A DNA stretch of 7,439 bases, from contig JAVBUP010000056.1 in assembly GCA_031555175.1 (NCBI GenBank), positions 1 to 7,439 on the forward strand, read 5' to 3'. Under the pieces are notes generated by a model that saw nothing but the letters and a program-made list of their open reading frames with translations, had not been told where the DNA came from and did not search any database. Below are positions 1-7,244 of the stretch, one piece after another; within the stretch, counting starts at the first letter, position 1, and every line of letters starts with the position of its first letter. The DNA comes from JAVBUP01 sp031555175 (GTDB lineage: Bacteria > Bacillota_I > Bacilli_A > Erysipelotrichales > Coprobacillaceae). A program made the position numbers and the translations under genes.

Positions 1-139
1 TGCGATGATGAAGGCAGATAACGACACTGCCAATCAATCAAAACTAAGGCATTTCTTCGTGAAATTCCTTTTTTTATCCTCTTTCCACTACTTCATAGAA
101 AAAGAACACCGTTATAGGTGTCCTTTGTCAACAGTCTGA
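1..139. repeat. 139-bp perfect inverted repeat, left copy (probable end of an insertion sequence)
   Basis: Bases 1-139 are an exact reverse complement of 7301-7439, with no mismatch. Identity ends between 139 and 140, immediately at the lon terminator hairpin. Read outward on the minus strand, the repeat begins CAGACTGTTGACAAAGG and then has a hairpin with a T-run. No complete gene is present. Because the same 139 bases face inward at both ends, both copies show the same terminus of the element, so the copies are inverted relative to each other. A multicopy insertion sequence is the favoured reading, possibly of the IS1182 type because of the hairpin-adjacent position and the general look of the tip. 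That family assignment is from memory and weak. A non-coding intergenic repeat is the alternative. The repeat may continue past the left edge. Confidence 0.9.
99..123 (-). terminator. Terminator-like hairpin inside the left repeat copy
   Basis: On the minus strand GGACACC (123-117) pairs with GGTGTTC (110-104), with one G-U pair, around a 6-nt TATAAC loop, followed by a run of five T (103-99). It lies about 16 nt inside the repeat boundary and stops transcripts entering the element from lon. Such hairpins just inside the tip are common in insertion sequences, where they shield the transposase gene from outside transcription. Here it may also serve as the working lon terminator. Confidence 0.65.
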
Positions 140-160
140 GCAAGACTTTTTAGTCTTGCT
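139..160 (-). terminator. lon terminator hairpin, T-run replaced by the repeat
   Basis: AGCAAGACT (160-152 on the minus strand) pairs perfectly with AGTCTTGCT (147-139) around an AAAA loop, starting 1 nt after the lon stop codon. It has the position and shape of an intrinsic terminator stem, but the expected downstream T-run is absent. The base after the stem is the first base of the repeat, CAGACTG. The outermost stem base (139) is also the last base of identity with the right repeat copy. I infer that an element inserted at the foot of the stem and separated it from its T-run. Confidence 0.65.
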
Positions 161-161
161 T

Positions 162-2504
162 CTATTTAGCAATTGCTGCTTCTAATACTTGATCAATGTG
201 ATCTGCTAGCACAATATTTAATTCTGCTTTTACACTATCAGGTATTTCATCAATATCTCTTTCATTTTCTTTAGGAATAATTATTGTCTTTATTCCTGAA
301 CGATGAGCAGAAATTGACTTTTCCTTTAATCCACCAATAGGAAGAACATTACCCCTTAAAGTAATCTCTCCAGTCATACCAATATCATTTCTAATATATT
401 TATTTGTAAAGATAGAATATAAAGCAGTAGTCATAGTAACTCCAGCACTTGGACCATCTTTTGGTACAGCGCCTTCAGGAACATGAATATGAATATCTTC
501 TTTTTCAAACTTAGATAAATCAATTTGGTATTTATCTGCATTAGATTTAACGTAGTCTAAGGCAATTTTAGCAGACTCTTTCATAACATCACCTAATTGA
601 CCAGTTATTACTAGTTTACCAGTACCTTGGAAGTGAGTTACTTCAATAGGAAGTATGTCACCACCATATTGAGTATAAGCTAATCCAGTTACTGTTCCTA
701 TTTGTGGTTCTTTTAACCCACGAGTATGATCAAAGCGATCTTTTCCTAAATAATCTGGTAAATTTTCAGCTGTAATATTTACAGCACTTTCTTTATTCTT
801 CAATACTTTAACAACTGCTTTTCTACATAATGAGAATAACAATCTTTCTAATTGACGAACACCAGCTTCTCTAGTATGGTGTCTAATTACTCTTAAAATA
901 GCTTCATCAGAGATAGTGAATTGTGCATCAGTTAATCCATGTTCATTTAATCCCTTAGGTATTAAATGTTCTTTAGCGATATTCATTTTCTCTTGTTCAG
1001 TATAACTAGATAATTGAATAATTTCTAAACGATCACGAAGTGGTCCAGGGATTGTATCTAATGTGTTGGCAGTTGCAATGAATAAAACATTAGATAAGTC
1101 ATATGGCTCCTCTAAATAGTTATCACTAAAGAAACTGTTTTGCTCAGGGTCTAACACCTCCAGCATCGCACTTGAAGGATCACCTTTATAATCGCTACTC
1201 ATTTTATCAATTTCATCAAGTAAGAATACCGGATTAACAACGCCAGCTTTTTTCATACTTTGAATAATACGCCCAGGCATAGAACCTAAGTATGTACGAC
1301 GATGTCCCCTAACTTCGGATTCATCTTTTACTCCACCTAAACTCGCTTTTACAAATTTTCTATCAAGCGCCCTAGCTATAGACTTAGCTAATGATGTTTT
1401 ACCAACACCTGGTGGGCCAACTAAACAGATAATTGGCGCTTTTAATGAGTTTGTCATTTGCTTAACTGCTAAATATTCTAAAATTCTCTCTTTAACTTCT
1501 TTTAGTCCAAAATGATCTTCATTTAAAATATTTTCAACCGTATTTAAATCCTCTTGGTCTTCAGTTCTTTCATACCATGGTGTTTTTAATAACCAATCTA
1601 AATATGTACGAACAACATTTGTTTCCGCAGAACTAGATGGCATCATTTCTAGTTTTCTTAACTCATCTAATGCCTTGTCCTTAACATGTTGAGGATATGG
1701 ATTGTTTTCAATTTTATCTCTTAAACTTTCTGAATCATCTTCTTTATTAGGAGTATCTCCTAACTCTTCTTTGATAGCTCTTAATTTTTCACGCAAGAAA
1801 TATTCTCTTTGATTTTCATCGATATTCTCTCTTACCTTCTTATTTATATCATTTTCAATTTCATTAATTACTTTTTCTTCTTCGATTTCATTAATAATCA
1901 ATAAAATGCGTTTATTTACTTCTAAAGTCTCTAAAATTCTTTGTCTAGATTCAAGACTCATAGGAAAGAAATTAGCAATTGTATCAACTAAATGAGGAGC
2001 TGATACTCCTTTTGACATATCATTAATAAAATCTGCTGGAATTTTATGAGTTTGTGGATGCAAAGTTTCAATACTTTTTACTAGTTCTCTAATATAAGCA
2101 ACTTCCTCATTTTTATCTCCTTCAACTTCTTTAAGGATTTGGCAAGTAGCAAATAAACTACCATCTCTTTCCCATAATGACATAATTCTCAATCTATCAT
2201 GGCCACGAACTGTTAACTTAACAGTATCTTCGTTTTCTCTTTTTACTCTTTTTGTAATTTCACATAATGTTCCCACATGATAAATATCATCAAATCCAGG
2301 ATCTTCAGTCATTGGATCGATTTGTGAAACAAATAATACTTGTTTATCAAAATGATTAGTTGCCTCTTCAATTGCTTGTAAAGACTTCTTACGACCAACA
2401 TCAAGAACTAAATCACAATCTGGGAATATAACCATTCCCCTTGTGCATATTACTGGTAATTCTAATATCAAATCCTGTGGATCTACATTTCTTAAATTAT
2501 CCAT
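162..2504 (-). CDS. lon: ATP-dependent Lon protease (LonA type)
   Basis: This is a complete 780-aa LonA, close to the usual length (B. subtilis LonA is about 774 aa). It is a cytosolic homohexamer that unfolds and degrades damaged and selected regulatory proteins using ATP. Residues 13-205 form the N-terminal substrate-binding domain, beginning with a variant LPVICTRG motif. A helical, coiled-coil-rich linker (about 195-260) follows. The AAA+ module has Walker A GPPGVGKTS (363-371) and Walker B LLDEID with D430 and E431. The C-terminal protease domain carries catalytic Ser686 in PKDGPSAGV and Lys729 in GGLKEKS, the same 43-residue spacing as E. coli S679/K722, so it should be active. The ATG is supported by AAGGAGG 6 nt upstream. 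It lies 40 nt after tig with no obvious own promoter, so co-transcription through a weak hairpin is likely. The stop (TAG) is followed by a hairpin that abuts the inverted repeat. Confidence 0.98.
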   Translation of the reverse strand: MDNLRNVDPQDLILELPVICTRGMVIFPDCDLVLDVGRKKSLQAIEEATNHFDKQVLFVSQIDPMTEDPGFDDIYHVGTLCEITKRVKRENEDTVKLTVRGHDRLRIMSLWERDGSLFATCQILKEVEGDKNEEVAYIRELVKSIETLHPQTHKIPADFINDMSKGVSAPHLVDTIANFFPMSLESRQRILETLEVNKRILLIINEIEEEKVINEIENDINKKVRENIDENQREYFLREKLRAIKEELGDTPNKEDDSESLRDKIENNPYPQHVKDKALDELRKLEMMPSSSAETNVVRTYLDWLLKTPWYERTEDQEDLNTVENILNEDHFGLKEVKERILEYLAVKQMTNSLKAPIICLVGPPGVGKTSLAKSIARALDRKFVKASLGGVKDESEVRGHRRTYLGSMPGRIIQSMKKAGVVNPVFLLDEIDKMSSDYKGDPSSAMLEVLDPEQNSFFSDNYLEEPYDLSNVLFIATANTLDTIPGPLRDRLEIIQLSSYTEQEKMNIAKEHLIPKGLNEHGLTDAQFTISDEAILRVIRHHTREAGVRQLERLLFSLCRKAVVKVLKNKESAVNITAENLPDYLGKDRFDHTRGLKEPQIGTVTGLAYTQYGGDILPIEVTHFQGTGKLVITGQLGDVMKESAKIALDYVKSNADKYQIDLSKFEKEDIHIHVPEGAVPKDGPSAGVTMTTALYSIFTNKYIRNDIGMTGEITLRGNVLPIGGLKEKSISAHRSGIKTIIIPKENERDIDEIPDSVKAELNIVLADHIDQVLEAAIAK

Positions 2505-2528
2505 TTTCTACCTCCTTATTGGTCAAAA

Positions 2529-2547
2529 TAAGACGCAGGGCGTCTTA
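2529..2547 (-). terminator. Weak intercistronic hairpin between tig and lon, containing the tig stop codon
   Basis: On the minus strand TAAGACGC (2547-2540) pairs perfectly with GCGTCTTA (2536-2529) across a 3-nt CCT loop, followed by only a short TTTT. The tig stop codon TAA is the first triplet of the stem, so a ribosome terminating on tig would cover the left arm. The poor T-run suggests partial termination or an RNA-stabilising hairpin rather than a full stop, which would lower lon output relative to tig. A role in RNA processing is possible. Confidence 0.5.
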
Positions 2548-3831
2548 CTTTGTTGATTCTCTAATTACTTCCATTGCTTTATTAATAGCAATATCCATTA
2601 CTAAACGGTTGATATATCCATTTTGAATTAATGCATTGCGCACTGCATCAACTTCCATTCCATACATTTCAGCCATTTGTGATAATTGACCATCAATATC
2701 TTCTTGAGAAGGTACAATGTTTTCTGCCTTAACAATTTCACTCATAACTAAAGTGAATTTAGTAGATTCTTCAGCTTGCGGTCTGAATTCTTCAATAACT
2801 TCAGCTTGTGTCTTACCAACCATTTGCAAATACATATCGAAACCAAAACCTTGTCTCTCCATATTTTGCTTCGCATTTTGTAACATATTCATCATTTCTT
2901 CTTGAACCATTACTTCTGGTAATTCAACACTCGCATTATCCAAAATTGTTTTGAATAATTGGTTTTCATATTCAGTATCAGCTTGTTTAGTTTTTTCTTC
3001 AAGTAATGTCTTTTCAACATGAGCTCTTAACTCAGCATATGTATTAACACCATCAATGTTTGCATCTAATGCGAAATCATCATCTAACTCCGGTAATCTC
3101 TTAGATTTAATTTCATTTACTTTTACTTTGAATACAACTGGTTGTCCAGCTAATTCTTCTGCTTGATATTGTTCTGGGAAAGTAACATTAATATCTTTAA
3201 CCTCACCAATTCCCATTCCTTCTACTTGTTCTTCAAACCCAGGAATAAACGATCCTGAACCAATTACAAGTGAATGCCCTTCAGCTTTACCACCATCGAA
3301 AGCAATTCCATCTTTGAATCCTTCGAAATCAATAACTGCTGTATCACCTTTAGCTACAACACCATCTTCTTTAACTAGTAATTCTGCACATTCTTCACGA
3401 ATTGTTTCAACTCTTGCATCAATATCAGTTTCACTTACACTTACTTCTGCTTTGTCAATATGTAATCCCTTATACTCACCTAAAGTAACTTCAGGTTCAC
3501 ATTCAAACTTTAATGTTACTCTTAATTCTGTTTCAGTAATTGCTTCAATATTTAATTGTGGTTGAGCAATAGGCTTAATATCGTTATCTTTCAATAAATC
3601 ACCATAAACTTCATTCATTGCAAAATCAACTGCTTCTTCTAAAATTGCTTTTGCTCCAATTCTTGCTTTAGCAATATTTTCAGGAACTTTACCTTCTCTA
3701 AATCCATCAACTTTTACTGTAGCTGCTAATTTCTTTAAAGCCTTATTTTGGGCAGTTTCCCAAGCTTCTCCATCAATTGTTACATTAAGTTCTGATAGAT
3801 TTTTTTCTAACTTTGTATATTTTGTTTTCAT
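2545..3831 (-). CDS. tig: Trigger factor, ribosome-associated chaperone and peptidyl-prolyl isomerase
   Basis: This is a complete 428-aa trigger factor of normal length. It binds the large ribosomal subunit at the exit tunnel and helps nascent chains fold. The N-terminal domain (about 1-115) contains the ribosome-docking signature GFREGKVP at 43-50. An FKBP-like prolyl isomerase domain spans about 162-243 (GDTAVIDFEG, then GSFIPGFEEQVEGM). The C-terminal helical cradle (about 245-428) has PELDDDFA at its start and Met/Gln-rich helices (about 310-340), as expected for a hydrophobic client-binding surface. The ATG has GGAGG 6 nt upstream. A promoter in the 59-nt gap before it gives a leader of about 22 nt. 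The usual Bacillota neighbour clpX is absent downstream; lon follows instead. The stop codon is inside a hairpin. Confidence 0.98.
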   Translation of the reverse strand: MKTKYTKLEKNLSELNVTIDGEAWETAQNKALKKLAATVKVDGFREGKVPENIAKARIGAKAILEEAVDFAMNEVYGDLLKDNDIKPIAQPQLNIEAITETELRVTLKFECEPEVTLGEYKGLHIDKAEVSVSETDIDARVETIREECAELLVKEDGVVAKGDTAVIDFEGFKDGIAFDGGKAEGHSLVIGSGSFIPGFEEQVEGMGIGEVKDINVTFPEQYQAEELAGQPVVFKVKVNEIKSKRLPELDDDFALDANIDGVNTYAELRAHVEKTLLEEKTKQADTEYENQLFKTILDNASVELPEVMVQEEMMNMLQNAKQNMERQGFGFDMYLQMVGKTQAEVIEEFRPQAEESTKFTLVMSEIVKAENIVPSQEDIDGQLSQMAEMYGMEVDAVRNALIQNGYINRLVMDIAINKAMEVIRESTK

Positions 3832-3860
3832 TCTTTTCCTCCACTTTAATTTGCTAAGTT

Positions 3861-3889
3861 ATTATACTATATAAACCAATAAAACACAA
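3861..3889 (-). promoter_or_regulatory. Sigma-A-type promoter of tig (tig-lon)
   Basis: On the minus strand a perfect -10 TATAAT (3866-3861) lies 17 nt after TTGTGT (3889-3884), which shares only TTG with the -35 consensus. The predicted transcript starts near 3854 and reaches the tig GGAGG within a leader of roughly 22 nt. The -35 hexamer sits directly against the stop codon of the upstream TPR-like gene. No CIRCE or complete CtsR site accompanies it. Confidence 0.65.
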
Positions 3890-3890
3890 A

Positions 3891-4814
3891 TTATTCGCTC
3901 TGAATCTCTTTCATAATTTGCAACTGCTCTTCTAAGTCATCTTCATCAATATTATACAACTCACATAGTTCATAACTATCCATCTCTATACCATTTAGCA
4001 TAGCCATATAATAATGAATTCCTGCTGCTACTAATGAATAGTTTTCTTCATCAATAAATATTGGATACATATGATATAAATAGAATTGTAAAAATTCTGC
4101 GCACATCTCATATAATGATGGATTTTCATCTGCTATAGCATTTCCAAGCATTTCAATGATCATTTCACTTGATTCATGATCTAAAACTTTCTCTAGATAG
4201 CTAGGGTTTATATCAATCTCATAACCATTCTTAATGACTAATAAGTCTTCTTCTATTTCTTGATCGATACACATTTCTAATAATATCGACTTCAGTACAC
4301 TATTTCTTGTCGGATCTTGTAAAAAAGATTTAATTATATATATAACATTACGTAGATTATAGCTTTCAAGTTGTTCGATAACCATCATCATCAAATCAGG
4401 GTTATCTCCAAATAAAATCTCTTCCATTTGATCTTCAGTGAATACTTCCTTTGTATTTCTTTTGATGGCTTGATTTTGTTCAAATTTCAAACTTAATATA
4501 TGATCATAGGCCGCATTATACATATCAGCGTACTGATTGGGAATATATGGCATTTGCAACTCTTCTATTAATATATCAATTGCTTGTTCATAATCATTTA
4601 GTTCCTTTAACACCTCAACATACATTCCTACAACATCATAATAAGTAGTAGTTGCGCTATCTTTAGCGACTACTGCTTCATGTAATGCTTGTTCGTATTG
4701 TTCTAGACCAACTAGACAGAGCAATCTTTGATAACGTACTAGTTCATCACTAGTATTCGTTAACACCTCTAGAGCATCGCTATACTGCCCATTAGCGATT
4801 AATTCTTCTATCAT
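3891..4814 (-). CDS. TPR-like helical-repeat protein of unknown function, upstream of tig
   Basis: This is a 307-aa acidic protein with no signal peptide or membrane segment, so it is probably cytosolic. The N-terminal third shows tetratricopeptide-like pairs of helices with the small-residue pattern of TPRs: NGQYSDALEVL (about 8-18), LEQYEQALHEA (about 37-47) and LNDYEQAIDIL (about 72-82). The rest is helical and rich in Glu, Asp, Met and Tyr, ending in an acidic tail (DEDDLEEQ). B. subtilis also has a TPR protein gene, ysoA, next to tig, and I infer that this is a positional counterpart; sequence homology is not established. A role in scaffolding or protein quality control is only a guess from context. 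The frame continues upstream to a TTG at 4862, but a promoter -10 lies inside that extension, and ATG 4814 is preceded by GAGAGGA, so I use 4814. It ends 59 nt before tig. Confidence 0.85.
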   Translation of the reverse strand: MIEELIANGQYSDALEVLTNTSDELVRYQRLLCLVGLEQYEQALHEAVVAKDSATTTYYDVVGMYVEVLKELNDYEQAIDILIEELQMPYIPNQYADMYNAAYDHILSLKFEQNQAIKRNTKEVFTEDQMEEILFGDNPDLMMMVIEQLESYNLRNVIYIIKSFLQDPTRNSVLKSILLEMCIDQEIEEDLLVIKNGYEIDINPSYLEKVLDHESSEMIIEMLGNAIADENPSLYEMCAEFLQFYLYHMYPIFIDEENYSLVAAGIHYYMAMLNGIEMDSYELCELYNIDEDDLEEQLQIMKEIQSE

Positions 4815-4823
4815 AAACACACA

Positions 4824-4830
4824 TCCTCTC
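4824..4830 (-). promoter_or_regulatory. Ribosome binding site that fixes the start of the TPR-like gene
   Basis: GAGAGGA on the minus strand ends 9 nt before ATG 4814-4812. An in-frame GTG at 4820 is only 3 nt away, which is too close. The TTG at 4862 lies upstream of the predicted transcription start. Confidence 0.6.
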
Positions 4831-4839
4831 AAGAGCAAA

Positions 4840-4868
4840 ATTGTATCATAAATACTGTGCAAAGTAAA
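4840..4868 (-). promoter_or_regulatory. Sigma-A-type promoter of the TPR-like gene
   Basis: On the minus strand TTTACT (4868-4863) and TACAAT (4845-4840) are 17 nt apart, matching 4 of 6 and 5 of 6 consensus positions. Transcription would start near 4833, only a few bases before the ribosome site, giving a leader of about 19 nt. The gene is thus separate from the ABC operon, which ends in a strong terminator just upstream. Confidence 0.55.
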
Positions 4869-4913
4869 TTGTTAGGCATTTTAAATTATTACTTGCAATC
4901 TAAATTATTAACA

Positions 4914-4936
4914 TAAAAAAAGACCCAAAGGGTCTT
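4914..4936 (-). terminator. Strong intrinsic terminator of the ABC exporter operon
   Basis: On the minus strand AAGACCC (4936-4930) pairs with GGGTCTT (4926-4920) around a TTT loop, and the right arm runs into further T residues (4919-4915). The permease stop codon TAA overlaps the first stem bases. This is a textbook compact terminator that ends the two-gene operon before the TPR-like gene. Confidence 0.85.
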
Positions 4937-6512
4937 ACATCCTGATTCTAAATGTTTTTGGCGCATGCTTATACACTAAATATAGTGATATGAGCGAGTA
5001 TAAAATGCTAACCATTATAATTATGATGCCAAAATATAATGTTGGAAATTTAAATCCAATCATCCAATAACATACAAAATAGGTAATAGATTGCACAACT
5101 ACATATGTGCTGCTTTTTATTTCAGTTGAGATATTATAAGGTTGTAATAAGTAATACATCACTAAATAATGCACTGAAAAGAAAATACTCATACAAGGTA
5201 TCGAAATAAATGTAACGGCATAGTTTAATGGTTGTGTTGTACCACCAGATATAAATAACAAAAATGTTAATCCACTGCCAATTAATAGTGCTGGAAACAT
5301 ATTAATATAGATTAGGGTTTTTAAACGCTCTTTAAATACTCCTAAAATCACTTTTGGAGTGCGATAAACTCGATATGTTAACATGCTATGATCACAATTC
5401 ATAAATAATGCTTGTGTTAAAGTAGTTCCACGATTTAATGAATACATAATAAAGACAAAATATGGCAAGTAAACAAGCAATATTGAGTTTAATGTAGTCG
5501 CAGCCTCACTATTTATTAATACAATAATTGATGCCACTACTATAATTAAACCAATAAAAATCGTTTGCCTCTTTACAGCTCTCAATAATATTTTATTGTG
5601 CCTTTTTACAAATAAATCATGAAAACGAGCATAACCAGTTTTATTACTTGTAAAGTTGATATCATGTTCAATTTGTCCTACAACTTTGTCCTTGACCGCT
5701 TTATTAGTCAGTTGCTTGTCAGCAATATAAACATTATCTGGAATCAATAATTGTCGATACATTGATTTGTAAAGTTTGAACTGACTAATAACTTTTATAC
5801 TGCAAGCACCAAGTATTAAACTAACTACTAAACAGAGCCAATATACCACAGTATTTATAGTAAAATCTATATATGGCAACCCATAAGCTAAAGTTAGTAA
5901 AAAACCAATAATAATCCAATAACCCTTAGTGATTTTATTCTCATTTGTTGCATAACCAGTTCTTTTATATTTAAGTAGCACATAGGCACTTGATGTTATC
6001 TTTACCATGACGACAAAGATTGGCATAGTTAAGCAGATTATTAATGGCACATTTGTAACTAGTCCAAACATAATTGTAAATGGCATAAATCCTAGTAATG
6101 TCTTTAGCATCGCATAACAATAATTAGCTAAAGCAAATTCTCTAGCCTCCATTCTCATAATTATAATAGCATAGTATTTATCTTTAGTTGGGTTAAACAT
6201 ATATGTATTTAGTAATCCACCAGCTAATGTTAGAAACACAAATATATGTAAAAAACTATCGCTAGTATTTACTTCAAATAATGATAACAATGAAAAGATA
6301 CAGAGCCATATATAAAGTAGTTTTCCTAAAAAGATACTGCATATTTCTAAAATAATACTAACTACATTTCCAAATGTTTTTAAAGACTTGTCTTTATATA
6401 AACTAGTAGACAATAGTTTTTTGACTAGAGGGAACTCTCTAATGGCATATATAATGCTATTTGTACGATATGCACTCCTTAATTTGAAGGATGTAATAAA
6501 TGTATTATACAT
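4935..6512 (-). CDS. ABC exporter membrane subunit, 12 predicted transmembrane helices
   Basis: This 525-aa integral membrane protein is the partner of the ATPase gene that precedes it by 1 nt. I estimate twelve hydrophobic segments in two blocks of six: about 47-78, 86-107, 131-155, 156-180, 197-217 and 219-241, then 316-334, 340-359, 398-421, 430-457, 466-487 and 490-513. They are separated by a polar, Lys-rich loop of about 70 residues (242-315). The N-terminal 45 residues look cytosolic and amphipathic (SIIYAIREFPLVKKLL). No signal peptide or extracellular domain is seen. It resembles the poorly characterised large permeases of Bacillota ABC-2-like exporters (B. subtilis YthQ is the sort of protein meant). 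The substrate is unknown; peptide, lipid or antibiotic export are all possible. The start has a GAGGGGGAG ribosome site inside the end of the ATPase gene, indicating translational coupling. Confidence 0.88.
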   Translation of the reverse strand: MYNTFITSFKLRSAYRTNSIIYAIREFPLVKKLLSTSLYKDKSLKTFGNVVSIILEICSIFLGKLLYIWLCIFSLLSLFEVNTSDSFLHIFVFLTLAGGLLNTYMFNPTKDKYYAIIIMRMEAREFALANYCYAMLKTLLGFMPFTIMFGLVTNVPLIICLTMPIFVVMVKITSSAYVLLKYKRTGYATNENKITKGYWIIIGFLLTLAYGLPYIDFTINTVVYWLCLVVSLILGACSIKVISQFKLYKSMYRQLLIPDNVYIADKQLTNKAVKDKVVGQIEHDINFTSNKTGYARFHDLFVKRHNKILLRAVKRQTIFIGLIIVVASIIVLINSEAATTLNSILLVYLPYFVFIMYSLNRGTTLTQALFMNCDHSMLTYRVYRTPKVILGVFKERLKTLIYINMFPALLIGSGLTFLLFISGGTTQPLNYAVTFISIPCMSIFFSVHYLVMYYLLQPYNISTEIKSSTYVVVQSITYFVCYWMIGFKFPTLYFGIIIIMVSILYSLISLYLVYKHAPKTFRIRM

Positions 6513-6513
6513 A

Positions 6514-7212
6514 CTACTCCCCCTCTTTCAATGCTTCGATAATCTTATCTTTAAAGTTTTGATTATCTAAATCACTCTTATCAATTCTCTCTAATTTACC
6601 TCTGCTTAAAATGACAATCTCATCACATAAATCCAGTGCTAACTCCATGATATGAGTAGAAAAGATAATAATACGATCTTTCTTGATACTTTTTAACATC
6701 TCTTTCATTTCCTCTGCTACTACGACATCAAAAGAAGTAAGTGGTTCATCTAACAATAATATACTTGGGCTAGCAATAATATTAACTAGCATCTGCATTT
6801 TGTTCTTCATCCCATGAGAGTAGTCTTTTAATAGTTTATCGCGGTCACTTTCAGCAAGCTTCATAAAATCAAAATAATCATCAACATTTTTTCTATCTTT
6901 AATTCTCTCACCATTAATATCAATGAAGAAGTTTAAAAACTCTCTTCCTGTTAAGAATTCTGGAACATTAGGTGTCGATAATACATAGCCAATATCTTCT
7001 GGTTCAATATTTCGCAGTTCTTCTGTTTGTAAGTAGAATTCGCCACTATCTATCGCTATATCCTCATTTAAGCAATTGAAAAAAGTCGTTTTCCCAGCTC
7101 CATTAATTCCTAATAAACCATATATCTTACCTTGTTCGAATTCAAAGTTAATATCTTTTAATACTTCCTTCTTGTCAAAACCTTTCACTAAATCCTTAAT
7201 AACTAATTTCAT
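6514..7212 (-). CDS. ABC transporter ATP-binding protein (exporter type) with variant signature motif
   Basis: This 232-aa single nucleotide-binding domain powers the permease encoded just downstream. Walker A is GINGAGKTT (35-43, Lys41), Walker B is ILLLDEP (151-157, Asp155 and catalytic Glu156), and the H-loop is STH with His187. The signature is YSHGM (131-135) in place of LSGGQ, keeping the key Ser and second Gly. The Q-loop position reads IGYVLSTP, so Ser79 stands where Gln is normal, and the D-loop is TSFD rather than SALD. These changes suggest an ABC-2-type exporter subfamily rather than an inactive enzyme, since the catalytic residues are intact. The ATG has AGGTG 5 nt upstream and lies about 25 nt after the predicted transcription start of a strong promoter. 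It is the first gene of a two-gene operon, and its stop TAG is 1 nt from the permease ATG. Confidence 0.95.
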   Translation of the reverse strand: MKLVIKDLVKGFDKKEVLKDINFEFEQGKIYGLLGINGAGKTTFFNCLNEDIAIDSGEFYLQTEELRNIEPEDIGYVLSTPNVPEFLTGREFLNFFIDINGERIKDRKNVDDYFDFMKLAESDRDKLLKDYSHGMKNKMQMLVNIIASPSILLLDEPLTSFDVVVAEEMKEMLKSIKKDRIIIFSTHIMELALDLCDEIVILSRGKLERIDKSDLDNQNFKDKIIEALKEGE

Positions 7213-7244
7213 CTTGGCACCTACTTTCTATATTTTCCACTATT

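Noticed and set aside
2521..2527. GGTCAAA, a half-site of the CtsR heat-shock repressor, between tig and lon
   Set aside because: The second heptad (AGACGCA) does not match the tandem repeat CtsR needs, and no promoter accompanies it. It is probably chance.
2441..2626. Short plus-strand open frames, including 2441-2626, 2717-2905, 3314-3565, 6388-6570 and 7076-7267
   Set aside because: They lie antisense to well-supported genes, have low-complexity composition and no convincing ribosome site. They are shadows of the minus-strand genes.
3832..3890. Possible riboswitch or heat-shock element upstream of tig
   Set aside because: The gap is 59 nt and is filled by the promoter, a leader of about 22 nt and the ribosome site, with no stable fold or CIRCE palindrome.
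4815..4862. N-terminal extension of the TPR-like protein from TTG 4862
   Set aside because: The predicted promoter -10 (4840-4845) falls inside it, and the well-placed ribosome site supports ATG 4814.
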